DNA from: Mnemiopsis leidyi
Lineage: Eukaryota; Ctenophora; Tentaculata; Lobata; Bolinopsidae
Direction: 5' to 3'
DNA length: 64,000 bases
Assembly: GCA_000226015.1 (NCBI GenBank)
Contig: JH157278.1
Coordinates: forward strand, 34,354-98,353
Position 1 is the first letter of the stretch. Every line of letters starts with the position of its first letter. The notes beneath the pieces were generated by a model. It had not been told where the DNA came from, did not search any database, and was given only the letters and a program-made list of their open reading frames with translations. Both the position numbers and the translations under genes were made by a program. This document shows positions 1-12,255 of this stretch, piece by piece.

Positions 1-680
1 CCATAGCACAGCATAGGTCTAAAGAGCAATGTGATTTTGCAATATGAAGATCAACAAGATTCTGTCTTTAAGCGATTTCGTGAATTTAACTGTCCCTAGT
101 CACTAGTCCCTACTAGTGACTTGCAGATCTTTTGTTGTCGGTATAAACGTTTTGAAACAAGCTTTTTTAGTTTCAAATTAAAAATAAATCTAAAGAATGA
201 AAAAGAAGTTTATTAAGGTTTTGAAACGAAAAACAGATTTACAAAATGATAACAGTTTCTCTTCAAAACATGCTTCATGCCAAGGTTGGTGATTGGTCAT
301 TCAAACCCTTAACATGCATCGCTTACTGTTAGCACTCAGCAATGATGTTCCGTCCATATTTGAATAACTAACATTTTTCGGAAAGCAATTCTGAAATTGA
401 AAATTGTCGGGCATGTATCATTTCTTCTTGGTACGGTGCAAATGGTATTTAATGCACTTTTGGTTACCTCTAAGCAGTCCTGTTGCTCGTCATCATCGGA
501 AGTTGGATCTAACCGCTCATGATGCAATAGTCATTCTGTTGTCTTGACTGGTAATTAAGTACGAATACCTCAATTTTTGATCGCCAAACCTTGTTCATAT
601 CATCGTAAGTAATGAATTACAAGTCCAATATTTTATCATCCTATCACTTTTGAGTTGGATCAAAGCGCCTCCAGATTTCT
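1..680. other. no recognisable gene
   Basis: AT-rich sequence without a coding region I can support. It lies downstream of the minus-strand EF-hand gene and probably holds its 3' untranslated region. Confidence 0.5.
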
Positions 681-1350
681 TCACCTCCTCCCACTGCGAG
701 GAGACGATGCACGTGGAGACCCTGCAGCCGGGGAGGTAGATCCCGGCAACCCGCCTAGCGGCATCTCTGGGGCGGCGGCGTCAAACAGGATGTTCCGAAA
801 CTCCGCGTGGCTGATCATTCCGTCGTCGTTGTCGTCAGTAATTGAAAAGAGCATTTCAATGTCCTCATCAGTCGCTGTTATCCCGAAGTGGTTCAGAGCG
901 TCCACAATCTCCGTCTTGCTGATGTAACCGTCATGGTTCTTGTCGAACAGCTTGAACGCCTTGTTTATCTCTATCTCCTGGCCAATTCTAGGGTCTAGTC
1001 TGGATATCAACTTGAGGAATTCGTACAAAGTCCAGATTGCAATCGCCGTCTGTGTCATACTCCCAGATCATCTCCCGGACTTGATCCTTGGGTAGATACA
1101 CGTTCATCTTAGTTAGGGCATATTGGAACTCCTCAACTGTGATGCTGCCGCTACCGTCGTCGTCAAAAGTGTTGAATATATTACGCAGTTCCTCCACCTT
1201 CTCTTTGGAGATGTTGTCTATGTCGTCCATCGAAAACATGGTCGAAAAGCGATAACTTTCATAAACTCCTGAAGTTTTTGTTGTGTTTTGAAGTGTATTT
1301 TCTATCTTTTCTATCATTTTGGTAAATGCATTAATGTTAAGTGCCATCAT
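681..1350 (-). CDS. four EF-hand calcium-binding protein with a one-base frame break
   Basis: Calmodulin/troponin-C-like calcium sensor with four EF-hands in order. Loop 1 is DDDGSGSITVEE, loop 2 is DTDGDCNLDF followed by YE, loop 3 is DKNHDGYISKTE and loop 4 is DDNDDGMISHAE. The start is the ATG pair at 1345-1350. Loop 2 crosses a frame change: the first half reads in one frame up to the TTT at 1027-1029, then one extra base (C on the plus strand at 1026) must be skipped to continue with YEFLKL in the next frame. No intron can fit there. The second half ends at 681 after a Gly/Ser/Pro/Arg-rich tail. An assembly or sequencing error, a strain-specific pseudogene, or a +1 shift are all possible; I favour an error because both halves are otherwise well conserved. 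Loop 2 also has Cys in place of the usual Gly at position 6. Confidence 0.75.
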
Positions 1351-4300
1351 TTAAGACGGCCCGATTATACACTTGTGACTGCGTGTATGGGTGAGTTTAA
1401 GAAAGCCATGTATGTTCATTTTAAAATGTAATATCAATATATCATTTGAAAATAAAAAATCAATAGAAATCAAAACAACTGACTCTCAACAAATGTCATT
1501 GTTCCTCAGTCTACCATTACGAAAATCTTTGTTACTTAGTATACAACTACTAAAGTATGCAAACGGTTAATAGTAGATTTAAGGCAAAGGAAACGTTACT
1601 GAGAGGAACATTAGACACTTAAATATGACCACGCATTAGGAAATAAGAACACTTCAACATAATTGAGCAAACCAATAATTTTGCTGCATGACGTGAGATG
1701 TGTCGAATCCATGGATCCTCTCTCAGAAATCCTGGGTGGTGAATAATAACTGACACGTACCGGATGATTTTTGGAATCGTCACGACTTAACGGTAAATCG
1801 GAAGGCTCCTTACAAATGTTGAATAATTGGAAATTTGCAAGAGATCCTAGCGGGACTTAATGTGTATTACAGTTACAACTCATTCATAATAGCAGGCAAC
1901 CTCTTCAATGAACTCACGGCTCACGTCTTCCCACTGCGTGCTCGTGCGTGGTCAACCTGTGCAATGAACGTCTAACCGCGTAAGTGTTCTTAATGTCGAT
2001 AGTTTCACATTAAACGTGTCATAGAAATTAAAGCATCTTCTAGACAGCTAAACCCGGTTCTCGCTAGGATCCCCAGGTAATTTTTTGGTGACATATGTCT
2101 TTTATGACAAGTTGAACTTCTGAATGGCGACTTATTAAGACCGCATACTCAGACAGCTTATATATCATCGTGGCGATTACATTTGAATCAAAAAGGGAAA
2201 TTATCATTAAAACGATTTAACGAATTTCAAATGATCTTTTATGATTGCTTCGTTGATAGGATAAAGTTGATAATAGATTCGACTATCTTGGAAGACTATA
2301 CCTCATTTCGTACACTTAATTTCTATAAAAGGGAAGGAACATACGTGAGGTAATAACTAATAAGAGCTAATGTAACCTTAATTAGTACGACACACGGCAG
2401 GAAACAGGGTTACAACAGTTAGGATATGAGCAGGTCTCTTGTGGGCCGCATGCGGGCATGAGTCTGCATCTGAGTATCCGGATCAGGCAACTGAGTGCAC
2501 TGTTGTGGTGACTAATTGGATTATACTGCACAGTATTTCTGTTGAACTTTAATTTCTAATTACCTAATTCATTAGGTCAGATCAACAGATCTGGAGCGTT
2601 CATTGTCGTCTGGGAGTCTAGACTAGCAGGTTGTATTTTCGTTATATGTCTCCAGCCTTGCTAGTCCATGTCGTGGGATAGAACATTGTAGTTCTCAGAA
2701 GCGGCTGCAAGTCCTTGCCTTCGTGAATCGTGATATAAGTTTTATTTAAAACGTTCGTGATCCAGGATCCAATCCTCGATCACGTCCGTAATCTATGATC
2801 CCATGTTTCGTTCGTCAATCCTGTATGTTACGGAATGTCTGGTTATGTTGGTATCTTCCTTTCCAGAGAATACTCATAATTTGAGTAATCTAACTCACAA
2901 CAAACCAACTTAAAGAGCTTTCGTCTTCTAATAATGAATAAAGGCAGACTATCTCGTTAATGAACCTCAGTAGCCCTAAGAGAATAAACGACACTGAAAC
3001 GTTTCGACTTTAGATAAATAGATAACTAAAGACAATATTTAGACAATTCTCTGCTTTACACTTTACAGCTTGACTATCGACGTAAACGGTACTGACGTTC
3101 TTCATGGAACAAATTTCTACAATGGAACCGATGCAATTTGCCGACAGCAATTATTATTAAGTCATTTTGCTCTGAAAAATCTTAGAATTTGTTCCTGCAG
3201 AAATTGGTCCACATAACTGAGGCTGACCCTTAAGATCATTCCGTTAGGATAATCTTAATGTCCGACGAACAACGGTAACTGAACGAACTCTCCTGCCAGA
3301 TTCAATTACAGCGAGATAATTACTCGTAAACTCAACGCGATCTTTGTAAAATACAACAGACAAATTGGACCTAGCAATCTTATCTCGAAGATCCAGGTTG
3401 AGAGTTAGCAGAAAATTTGGTTAACTAAGCATGTACAAATTAGTCTGTCTGCCAGGGTATTATTAACGGAAGCAACAGGCCAGCACTAGTTACTTAAATT
3501 TATTGTCCAACTTAAGCCGGTAGTGAGCTTACGGTAAAGAGCATGTTAGACAATGTCCTCTACCGATAAAGTTCTGGCGCACCCACAATGGAACTTTCCT
3601 TAATTTGCCGTGGGTATGAAGTAAGACTCGAGAATTTCCTATTCATGAGCTATAGGCCTTACTTGAATCATGGAATGAAGATACTATGTATACTATGTAT
3701 AATTGTTGTATCATGTATAGTATTAGCAACGCTGATCGTATACATGTGATACCATGAGAAATACGATAGCACTGTTTGAGGAAAAATTCTGGGTTCCCTT
3801 TTTCGGAATCAACCACAATAGGTATGTGAGTAATGGCATGTATAGTGTATAATGTATATACAATGTATATTGTATAAGCAACCTCACATATCCGACTCCT
3901 ATTCGTTTGCTAATCGTAGATTAGGTACTATGAGCAAGTACGTTAGCTTTTTGAGCAAATTCTTACCCTAAAAGTTAAGCTACAGAGAAGAAACTGTTAA
4001 GAAACGGAGACAGAAACCCTTCAAACACTTTAAACAGCGAACTCTATTGATTTGATGAAAATGAACGAAGATATCAAAGTGCCAAAGTAGGATGGAATTT
4101 ACTGAAAGGCTCCAGTTTCAAAGTGATTTTGCTGTTGGTGCAAATTACAATTTGTCATGCGGTAAATAAAATTGCTGACATTAGCTGATAAGGGTAATAG
4201 GTGCTATGATAACGACACAACGATTCAGGTCATCTTTAGGCATTCTAATTTCACTTGATATTTTGAGGACAAATATGGACGATTTATACCAAAAAACTCG

Positions 4301-6169
4301 ACGCTACGATCAAGGCACCATGAGGCTTATACATAGCAGCATTCTTAATTGATGGCTCAATTTGCCCAGGCACCGAATTGTTGTTTAATTATAAGACATG
4401 GTCAATAAGTGTCATGACTGGGGTTGGCAGAAATAAGATTGTATCTATGAATTATTTATAAATCCATAGTTTTAAAATTGCAAACTATGGATACATTTTA
4501 GAGATATAACTTTAAAATTTCATAGATTTAATTATTTTTTTCTAATTCACGACAAACAAAATCTTTTGCCAATTACCGATAATCGATATGATTTTCTCGC
4601 AAAATACGGAATTTTCGCCAAAAGTTGAGAATATTTATAAGGGTATTCAAGTAGCTCCAGGATCCGCATTCCACAGGTCTGTCTTGTTAAGAGGAGAAGG
4701 CATGCAGAGGACACGCTGCTTATCAGACGTTTTGTGGTTAGGGTATTTGTTCCTGACATGGTACCAGAGAGATGTGTGAGATATAGCTGCAGTTTATAAC
4801 TTGTTAATCGTACACACAGTTATAAGTTGCTTCACACAGTTATAAGTTGCTTCATTTCGTTATAAAAGTTCCCAAATTTATACAGTCCATGACTTATTGA
4901 GTTAGTTTCATTGTCGGATACCAAGGTTTAAAGCTGAGACTACCACTTGTAATCTGGATAAGATAGCATGACTATCGTTCATCATCACCTGTTTAGGGAG
5001 CTTAACTACCGCTTAACTACCGCCGGCAATAAATAGTTAAGGGAAGTTTGACTACCGCTGGTAACAATGATTTTTATATCTATAGAAAACCTTGAGATGT
5101 AATTGCCAACCCTAGTCATGCTAAGTGAATGTAGCAATTATGAATTTGTGTGCTGAAACTTCTGGCATCATTGTCTCTCGGATTCTGACGAATTCTAAAC
5201 GCTTATTTGTATTCAAAGTCAATAACTCAGTTTTCTCATGCTCGTCGATCAAAATTTAAACCAGATGATATCTGATCCTCTTTTTCTTCAACATCAACTT
5301 AGGTACATACTAGTTAAATTCAATAGCCCTTACTGATAAAGATCAAGGCAGCCAAGTCCGAAACAAAACAAGGAAAATCGTGTAACCAGATGTGAACTAG
5401 AGCGATCTTCTCCTTATCAACATAACTAATTTAAACTTTGTACAAATTTTAATAACGTTTGACACCTGGAGTAACTCTATTATGAAACATCTGGACTGAG
5501 AAAAATTTGATTCAGTTTGAATGATCACTGGTGTCCTAGCGGCTCGCGTCCTTTCTGACGGTTACATGGATGATTTGATATGACTTGTAAATGGTCGAGA
5601 TTTGGTGTAACGGAATAAGACCACGAAGCAATATTTATTCGTCTCAAAGGTTAAAGACTTAAAGAGCCAAATATTTATAAAGGTTTAATGGTTCAACGTA
5701 CTTTGAATATAATGATTATTCCGATTATGATGGCAATTAGAAATATATTGACAAAAAACTGCGCTTAAACAAAATGAAGCCTTTTAGATAATCGAAGGAA
5801 AGAGCACCATGACAAGTAACAAAGATCCCCAGATCTCACTTCACCACATTACCACCCTGAAAGTCCTTGTTTAATTCAGACTTAACAAGGTGCCATGACT
5901 CTAGACATCATCACCTTGCCGGCCTACTTCGACTTTTTACCACAGGACCAGTGTCCCTGGCATTTTCTAGTTCCACTTTCTCCGGCGAATGTAACTGCAC
6001 TTTATATTATTGCATTCTGGCGTGAAATCTGTAATTATATTATTAGTCTAGGAGAGCCTCCACTTTCCACGTGGCATATTTCATGAACTCGAGGTGTACT
6101 GTTTTAGTTTCCACACTCAGAGACTACGCAGTTTCTAGTCAGTTAAATCCAACTTACATTCATTTTCAG
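1351..6169. other. long non-coding stretch, possibly a PSMD4 intron
   Basis: I see no convincing exon in 4.8 kb on either strand. There are AT-rich palindromic stretches (for example TATACTATGTATA-type sequence near 3680-3720 and 3835-3880) and a two-copy 20-bp direct repeat at 4813-4853. If the PSMD4 exon at 6170 is functional, this stretch may be part of an intron running past the left edge of the window. Confidence 0.4.
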
Positions 6170-6325
6170 GTTATGACGGAGTTGCCTGGAGTTGATCCGA
6201 GCAGCGAGGCAGTTAAAAGTGTGATGGGAAACATCCAGAAAGGAAACAAGAACAAGAAAGAGGATGATGACGACGACGACGAAGGCGAGAGCGCCGCCAA
6301 GAAACCCAGGAAGGACAACAACTGA
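6170..6325 (+). CDS. PSMD4: 26S proteasome subunit PSMD4/Rpn10, last exon
   Basis: A TTTTCAG acceptor at 6163-6169 opens an exon coding VMTELPGVDPSSEAVKSVMG, then a Lys/Asp-rich tail ending in TGA. This matches the conserved end of PSMD4/Rpn10, where LPGVDPNNEAIRNAMG is followed by a lysine-rich tail. The protein is the ubiquitin receptor of the 19S regulatory particle. The VWA domain and ubiquitin-interacting motifs are not visible upstream: I found no exon for them between 1351 and 6170. The rest of the gene therefore lies beyond a very long intron to the left, or this is a detached fragment. The acidic run (six Asp codons after KKE) is longer than in vertebrates. Confidence 0.72.
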   Translation, partial: VMTELPGVDPSSEAVKSVMGNIQKGNKNKKEDDDDDDEGESAAKKPRKDNN

Positions 6326-6599
6326 TCATGTCGTCTCATCTTGGACGCAACTATCTTTTCCTAACTCCGATAACACCCTCTCAGAACGAAAACCTGACTT
6401 CAGATCATTGATTACAGAGAGGGTAACACTCCGTCTCCTTGACTTTCATTGGTTTGGGACGTTTACAATCTTGTTTATTTGTTGTTATATAGAGAAAGCC
6501 AGTGGATTTGGATGTAAAATTTAATGGTATAAAATAATTTACTGATAAAAATATTTCTCCAGCTTGTTCAATTAACAAAATAGATAAAAATCAGGTTGG
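6326..6599. other. convergent intergenic region
   Basis: Short spacer between the PSMD4 exon (+) and the integrin tail exon (-), holding both 3' ends. No other feature seen. Confidence 0.5.
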
Positions 6600-7379
6600 C
6601 TACACCTTACTTTCGGCAATATTATTATCGTCTTTGTTATTAAGAGGAACATGCCCAGTTTTATCGTCTTTACAAAATCCACAGCAACAAACCATGACGA
6701 TAATCGCGAGTCCTAGCAGCAGTAACCCAACAATAACTGCTACTACTATCATCCAACTATTATTCTTTTCGCCAACAGCAGCTTCTGTTTCTATGAAGTC
6801 TGTGGCCGTGGTGGCCTTGCCTTCAGGTCCATAAACTAGTGGGTTGTTTGCTGTGTCTTGGGCAACAGCTATTATTTGAAAGAAGGGAGTTATCGTAAGA
6901 CTTGAGTATGATATTCGTTCGTTGTCGATACTGTTCGTATTCAAAACTGATAAAAATCGTACCGAGATCGTTTCGTTCTTCTTCAACTTGCTAATGTAGC
7001 AGGTAAAAGGTTTACAGTCGTTGATATTCGCGGAACAATCCATCTTGCTGCCCTGTCCACCCCCGGAAACTCTAGCTATGACCGTCTCCTCCTCTCTCTT
7101 ACCCCTACTAGGCCACCACAAAACCCTCCTGCGGGGGTGGTGCCGGCCGGCACTCCTGGGTCTCCTCCCCGACATATAATAGTCAGCCGCGTTGTCCCAA
7201 TCCTGGGTACTGAGGGTGAACTCAGGACTGAACGTACACTCCGTGACGTCACTAGACGGGATGTACTTGTACAGGTCGAGTAGGAGAGTTCTAGTTCCCG
7301 GGTAGTAGAGAGGCCAGTATCCCATTATTTCTATCGCGTCGTAACTATGTGCTATTTGCGTGTGTTCTGAGATGTAAAC
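6600..7379 (-). CDS. alternative integrin alpha terminal exon (calf, transmembrane and tail)
   Basis: Reading from a CATTTCAG acceptor (exon starts at 7379) this 780-base exon is open to TAG at 6600. It is homologous to integrin exon 6 (7994-8644) along its whole length. Both open in phase 0 with V-x-I-x-E and a W-P motif. Both carry a furin-type site (RGKR followed by EEE here), the Cys pair before a C-Y-I-(T/S)-(R/K)-L segment, then V(F/Y)GPEGK, a hydrophobic membrane span and a Cys-rich juxtamembrane tail. The GFFKR motif of the other exon is replaced here by GFCKDD. No separate head-coding exons lie between the two, so the simplest reading is an alternative last exon of the same gene, used when exon 5 (donor at 8919) skips exon 6. 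A remnant of a second tandem integrin gene is the alternative. Confidence 0.75.
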   Translation of the reverse strand, partial: VYISEHTQIAHSYDAIEIMGYWPLYYPGTRTLLLDLYKYIPSSDVTECTFSPEFTLSTQDWDNAADYYMSGRRPRSAGRHHPRRRVLWWPSRGKREEETVIARVSGGGQGSKMDCSANINDCKPFTCYISKLKKNETISVRFLSVLNTNSIDNERISYSSLTITPFFQIIAVAQDTANNPLVYGPEGKATTATDFIETEAAVGEKNNSWMIVVAVIVGLLLLGLAIIVMVCCCGFCKDDKTGHVPLNNKDDNNIAESKV

Positions 7380-7993
7380 CTGAAATGTTATGTGGTTTTA
7401 GTAGGATTAAGTACATCTTCATGCTACATTTATTTGGTTAAACAACTCTTTTGACATTTGGTGATTTAAAAGTTACAATTTTGGAACAACTCAGAAGTAC
7501 CGATCGCATATTTATTTTTAGAGATGCAGCTCGATGATTGTGAAGGTTTGCCGTTGTACAAAGTGATTAATTATCAATTAATTTTATACCGCGAGGCCAA
7601 ATTTAGCACATTTATGGTGTAAACAAAGCAAGCATTGTATAGGTTACATCCCTTTCTTGTACACTGCATCGCCGAGCAAGGAAATGAAGCCAATAATGCC
7701 TGCTGGCACGGTGATATTTGTGTTGTCAGAACGGTTACTCAGAGAACAAAGCAAGTTACAAAAGTAACAAATCAACGTCAACTTAATGTACACACGCTTG
7801 CACTCAAATATCATAACTTAGAGTTTATCAAAAATATGTTATCAGATCTGACTTCAACATGGATTAACGTTAAGCTTAACATACGTGAAAATCTCAAAAA
7901 ATGTATACAAAAAAGTACAAATAATTAACTTAAGAAGACCTATGATGATAGACACACAAAACGGTTCTCTAGCCGCATTTTGCACGCCCCATT

Positions 7994-10900
7994 CTACCCC
8001 TCAGCCTCTTGTTCATGAGCTTCAGCTCGCACGGTTGGGGGTGCTTTACGTTTGAAGAATCCACACTTCCACAACACGATGATAATTAGAACCAGTAACA
8101 AGATCCCCGCTATAATTGATCCAATTATAATCCACAGATAGTTACGTTTAGTAGCGGAGCTGGGATAAAACTGTGACTTCATGGCGCTCTTGCCCTCGGG
8201 ACCGAACACAAAGTCCTCCTGTGATACCGAGGTAACATTAACAACGGAGGTAACGTTGACGTTGCCCACGTTGAACAACGTGGACTCCCACAACCGTGCC
8301 ATGAACTTGAACTTTATGGTATTCCCCTTCTCCAGTCTGGTGATGTAACAGTTGAAGTTACGACAACCAGGAGTTTCCCTGTCTGCGCAGTCTACCGGAG
8401 CTAAGTCTTGAGGCTCCTCCTCATCGGCCGATCTCTTTCTTCTCCGGACAGTGTTGTCCTCCACGTCCGCCTCGTTGATCAGACCGTTAGAGACACAGTA
8501 GGTGTTGTCCTCCGTGGGGTCCTCTATAGACACGTGCACCAGATAGAGGAGGTAGTCATCACTGTCTCCCAGATACTCCGGCCAGTTCACCTCGAGCACC
8601 ACGTTGTCAAACGAGTCTTCTTGTGCTCCTTCTGCTATACTCACCTGAGTTTGTTCTCTGTTAGATTGATATTTCTGTTATCTTTTTGTCTGTCTAGTGT
8701 CTGTCTGTCGGTTTTCTATTTGTCTGTCTGTTCTGTCTGCCTGTTTGTCTTTCTGTTGGGACCCACATCTAATTCCAATATTTCTGTTCTTAGTTTATTT
8801 TCAGTCTGTCATGTCTGTTGTAGAAATTTCGGCAGTCTGTCTTTTGAGTTTAATAAGCTAAGGTGAGGACTAGACACAGGTCATACATTTACCTAACAAA
8901 CTTACGAACCCACACTTACCTCTAGTTCATGCCTCACATCAGGTCCGATAGCCTTAGCCGTGGAGGGGGAGGAGGAGCCCTTCTTCACATCGTTGCTGTA
9001 AGGTTGTCTCTCTCGTAGAGGCCTGCCTAGAAGCTCTATTCCTGCTGGGTACCCTACTTGTATCGTAACTTTCTGGTTGTTGTCCCCCAACAGCGTCTCT
9101 GGTGTACAACATGGAGTTAGCGCTGCTGTTTTACCGATTACTTCGATAACTTGGAATAGGCCCATAGCGTTATACGATCTTTCCCTCCCAACTAAAGGGC
9201 ACTTGAGTCGTGTTAACTATTCCTTCAAAATTTGACTGATTGATGGATGTACATTTTGTATTGAATCTTACCTAACTCCTCGCTTGGCTCTTGAACCCTT
9301 GCATTAAAATCAAAAACCAGTTTCTTCTGTGAAAGATCCTCGATGTTAGTGGTAATAACGGATAATCCGAACACCTCGGAGGCTCCGACCTTGAGTTCCT
9401 GAGAGAGAGAACAGATGACCTTGTTGGTGAGGTCCTCGTCCTGTTTCGTGATACACTTGATATGTCCAACATCCTCCTCGGTCAAGTCCCCTACAGCTTG
9501 TCTCCTGTTGAAGATGATGTTCCTTGGTAGAGTTAGTGACAGTTCCGGTCTGAAGGCGTCGTCCTCACCTTTGTTTGTTACCTGGTAGATTGGTGAAATT
9601 GAGATTCAGTAACATTGAAATGGGGGCCGGAGCGTGTTTTTTACAAGAAAGTTGGCATTTACTTTATTATTTCTTTAATTCAACTTTGAAATTATTTCTT
9701 TAGTTCAACTTTCAAACTAACGTTAATGTTGAAGACAACGTAGTCCGTACGGTCGATGGCGATGGCATCGTAACCTTTGGGACTTATCTCGAAATTTATA
9801 GGAGACAAGACCAAGTCAGCCTGACAAACTCCACTAGGTTTGGTACATCCTGACTGCATCACCACTCTGTCCTCTGGAAGATTGACTCGGTCAGTTTTCA
9901 ATTTGCATCATTAATTCGTCAGTGGAGAAAATTTGCAATGTAGATATTCAACAATTTTCTGACCAGATAGACTTACCTGCTGCATCTATAAGTTTGTCAT
10001 TAAGTGTAACTCTGCTGCTGAATGAGCGACTATCTTTTACATCAGCCTCCAGTTTAAAGTAGATATGTCTAAAGTCGTAGATCTCGTCATTAAAGTACGA
10101 TTTAAACATAGAAGTACAAGATTGTGTCCCATCAGTGCTGACGATAGTTCGTCCCATCAGATTTTGTGATTTTGGATCACTTGTACTGGGCTTAAAGTAC
10201 ATTCTGAACCCTTTAGAGTTCTTATAATCGGAAGTCAGAGTGTAGTTCACCTCGATCTCTTGGCTGGTGCCATCTACCACCCCCTTCAAGTACTTGAAAC
10301 AAATCTTGATATCCACTGCGACTGCCTGATAGCTTGGATTATCTGGAACGTCCACCTTCAGTGCTGGATTTGTTCTATTTATAGGAGTACCAGGTTCGAT
10401 AACAATGTCCGCTTCCAGGTCGATTATTGGGAGTGCCCTTAAGTACACCGCAAACCCGTTCATGGTGCCGACCATGATGTCAGGGTAACTGTTATCGTCC
10501 ATATCCACCCCGCCATCTAGACTCCACCCGAAGGTAGTTATACTATTGGAAACTGCCAGGTCACTTGGTCGGATCGATTGTCGGGGTTCTCCCTCCACCC
10601 CATTCTCTGTTCCTAGGTACAGGTGGACTACACCCCGAGAATCGAAGGGAGCACCGATCAAAACGTCATCCATCCCATCCTTGTTGATGTCTCCAACACT
10701 TTTCACAGAGCTTCCAAATTGGGTGTTCTGGATTATTCCACCATCAATTATAGTTGGGTTGTCGTGTAAGTAGTTTTCTCGGCTGCCGTAGAAAACGTAG
10801 GCTCGCCCTGTAGACTGTAATCTGGCTTGACCTGAAGTATTGGTGGTAAGGTTTGATTACTTGATTAGTGTAGCTGCAGTGTAACAGAATAAGGCTATTT

Positions 10901-12255
10901 TGTTTAAAGGGTTTTAAAAAACAGAAACGTAACTGTGTTGTTGCTTATTTAAGAGTTCGGTGTTCCAAGGATAATACACGCCCTAAAATAACGAGGCAGT
11001 GCAAGTGTTTCTTGATATCATTTGCTTGGGTTTAACAACTGCTGTTTTTATGCCAGTTAATTAAGCAAGGGTCCAGCAAGGCATTTAAATGATATGCTAA
11101 CATATTATTCAAATGTTTAAATATTACGATTGATTCATTCCAACTGTCAAGCCAGGGATTTTAACTATGATTTGTACATCCCAGCTTTAAAATCCCAAAC
11201 AGATCAGCTATGTACGTACCTGATGTGTCTCTGGAATAATAAGGAGCTCCAACTATCACATCAGCAAGTCCATCCCCATTAAAGTCTCCACAATCCAGAC
11301 TATACCCGAAATACTCCCCAATCTGTTGACCGTCCAACTCTCGCTGCTTGTTTAGTTTATCCCCGGTCTTGGTGTAGACAAACAACTTGCCCATGTAGGT
11401 CTCTGCTCTAGGTGCTGCCGTGACAACGTCCTCCTTCCCGTCTCCATTCACATCGCAGAGAGCAGTACTGTATCCAGTGTACCATTGTCCTGCTTCCCCT
11501 CCCTCCTTCTGTTGAGTTGTCGGTATAGAACCCGACTTAGTAAAGTCCGAGCTCATGTAGGCTTTACCTTCCCCCCTGTACGCTCCAGGACCTCCAAACA
11601 CGAAGGATGATGGAGAAATGTCGACACTAGTGCCGGCCTGGCAGGAGGACATCTCATATCCTGTTGTGTCTCCCCAGCACGGTTTATACTCGGCTAACTG
11701 ACTAGACAGGTCCCCTGACACAACCGAACATTTCCCGATAGGCTGGGTGTCGAAAGTGTTTTTACGGTAGTTGTGTGCCACCCTGATGAACCTGTGTGCA
11801 CAAGCCACCACGTAGTCGCCGTTGGACCTCAGTGACACCCCCATCCACTGACCGGTCTTGTTTTCTTGCATGTACCCGTCATTAACGTAGTTGAACTTCA
11901 AACTACCGTCTGGGTTGCGAGGAGCGTTACCGGAGCCGTCTAAACTGAGGAACTTGTTCCCGGTAGGGTCGAAGGAGGGAACCTGGGTGGAACACCTAGT
12001 AGCTTGTCTGGGTTCCTCCATGGGGGAGGGTATCCTGCACGCGTAGACGGTGCCGGCGTTGTCCACCCCGTCTTGTGAGGTGTCGGCGGTGGGGGCTCCC
12101 ACCAGTAACCTCCCTTCCGTCTCTGTCTTGTGTAGAGCTACCGAGAATCCGAAATGTTCGCCCCCATTGCCGTATATCACGTAGGGAGTTTGAGTGTCTA
12201 TGTTAAAAGCTGCACAACAACTGAACAACAAGCCAAGAAGTAGGATCATTCTCAT
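7994..12255 (-). CDS. integrin alpha subunit, six exons
   Basis: Cell-matrix receptor alpha chain. Exons (minus): 11220-12255, 9977-10831, about 9722-9873, 9272-9581, 8920-9191, 7994-8644. Joined length is 3276 bases, about 1091 residues, normal for the family. An N-terminal signal peptide (MRMILLLGLLFSCCAAF) is followed by a beta-propeller with FG-GAP repeats. These carry calcium loops DVNGDGKED (about residue 268), DFNGDGLAD (about 324), DINKDGMDD and DMDDNSYPD. No I-domain is visible. Thigh and calf regions follow, with a furin-like RRRKR site, a transmembrane helix and the WKCGFFKR tail motif that binds the beta chain. The exon 3 start is uncertain (9873 or 9885; both keep frame). A second, homologous terminal exon lies downstream at 6600-7379. 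An AG sits directly before the ATG. Confidence 0.92.
8653..8756. repeat. TCTG/TTTCTG pyrimidine microsatellite
   Basis: Degenerate tandem TCTG/TTTG units inside integrin intron 5, just 5' (in gene order) of exon 6. It contributes to the long pyrimidine content of the intron when read on the plus strand only. Confidence 0.6.

Noticed and set aside
336-527. 63-codon minus-strand frame with an ATG and acidic start
   Set aside because: A donor-like GTAACC follows early, but no partner exon or motif was found; kept as chance or at most an unproven first exon.
7635-7928. 97-codon plus-strand frame between the two integrin terminal exons
   Set aside because: No motif and no splice context; AT-rich chance frame inside an intron.
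8408-8866. 152-codon plus-strand frame
   Set aside because: Antisense to integrin exon 6 and the TCTG microsatellite; low-complexity translation.
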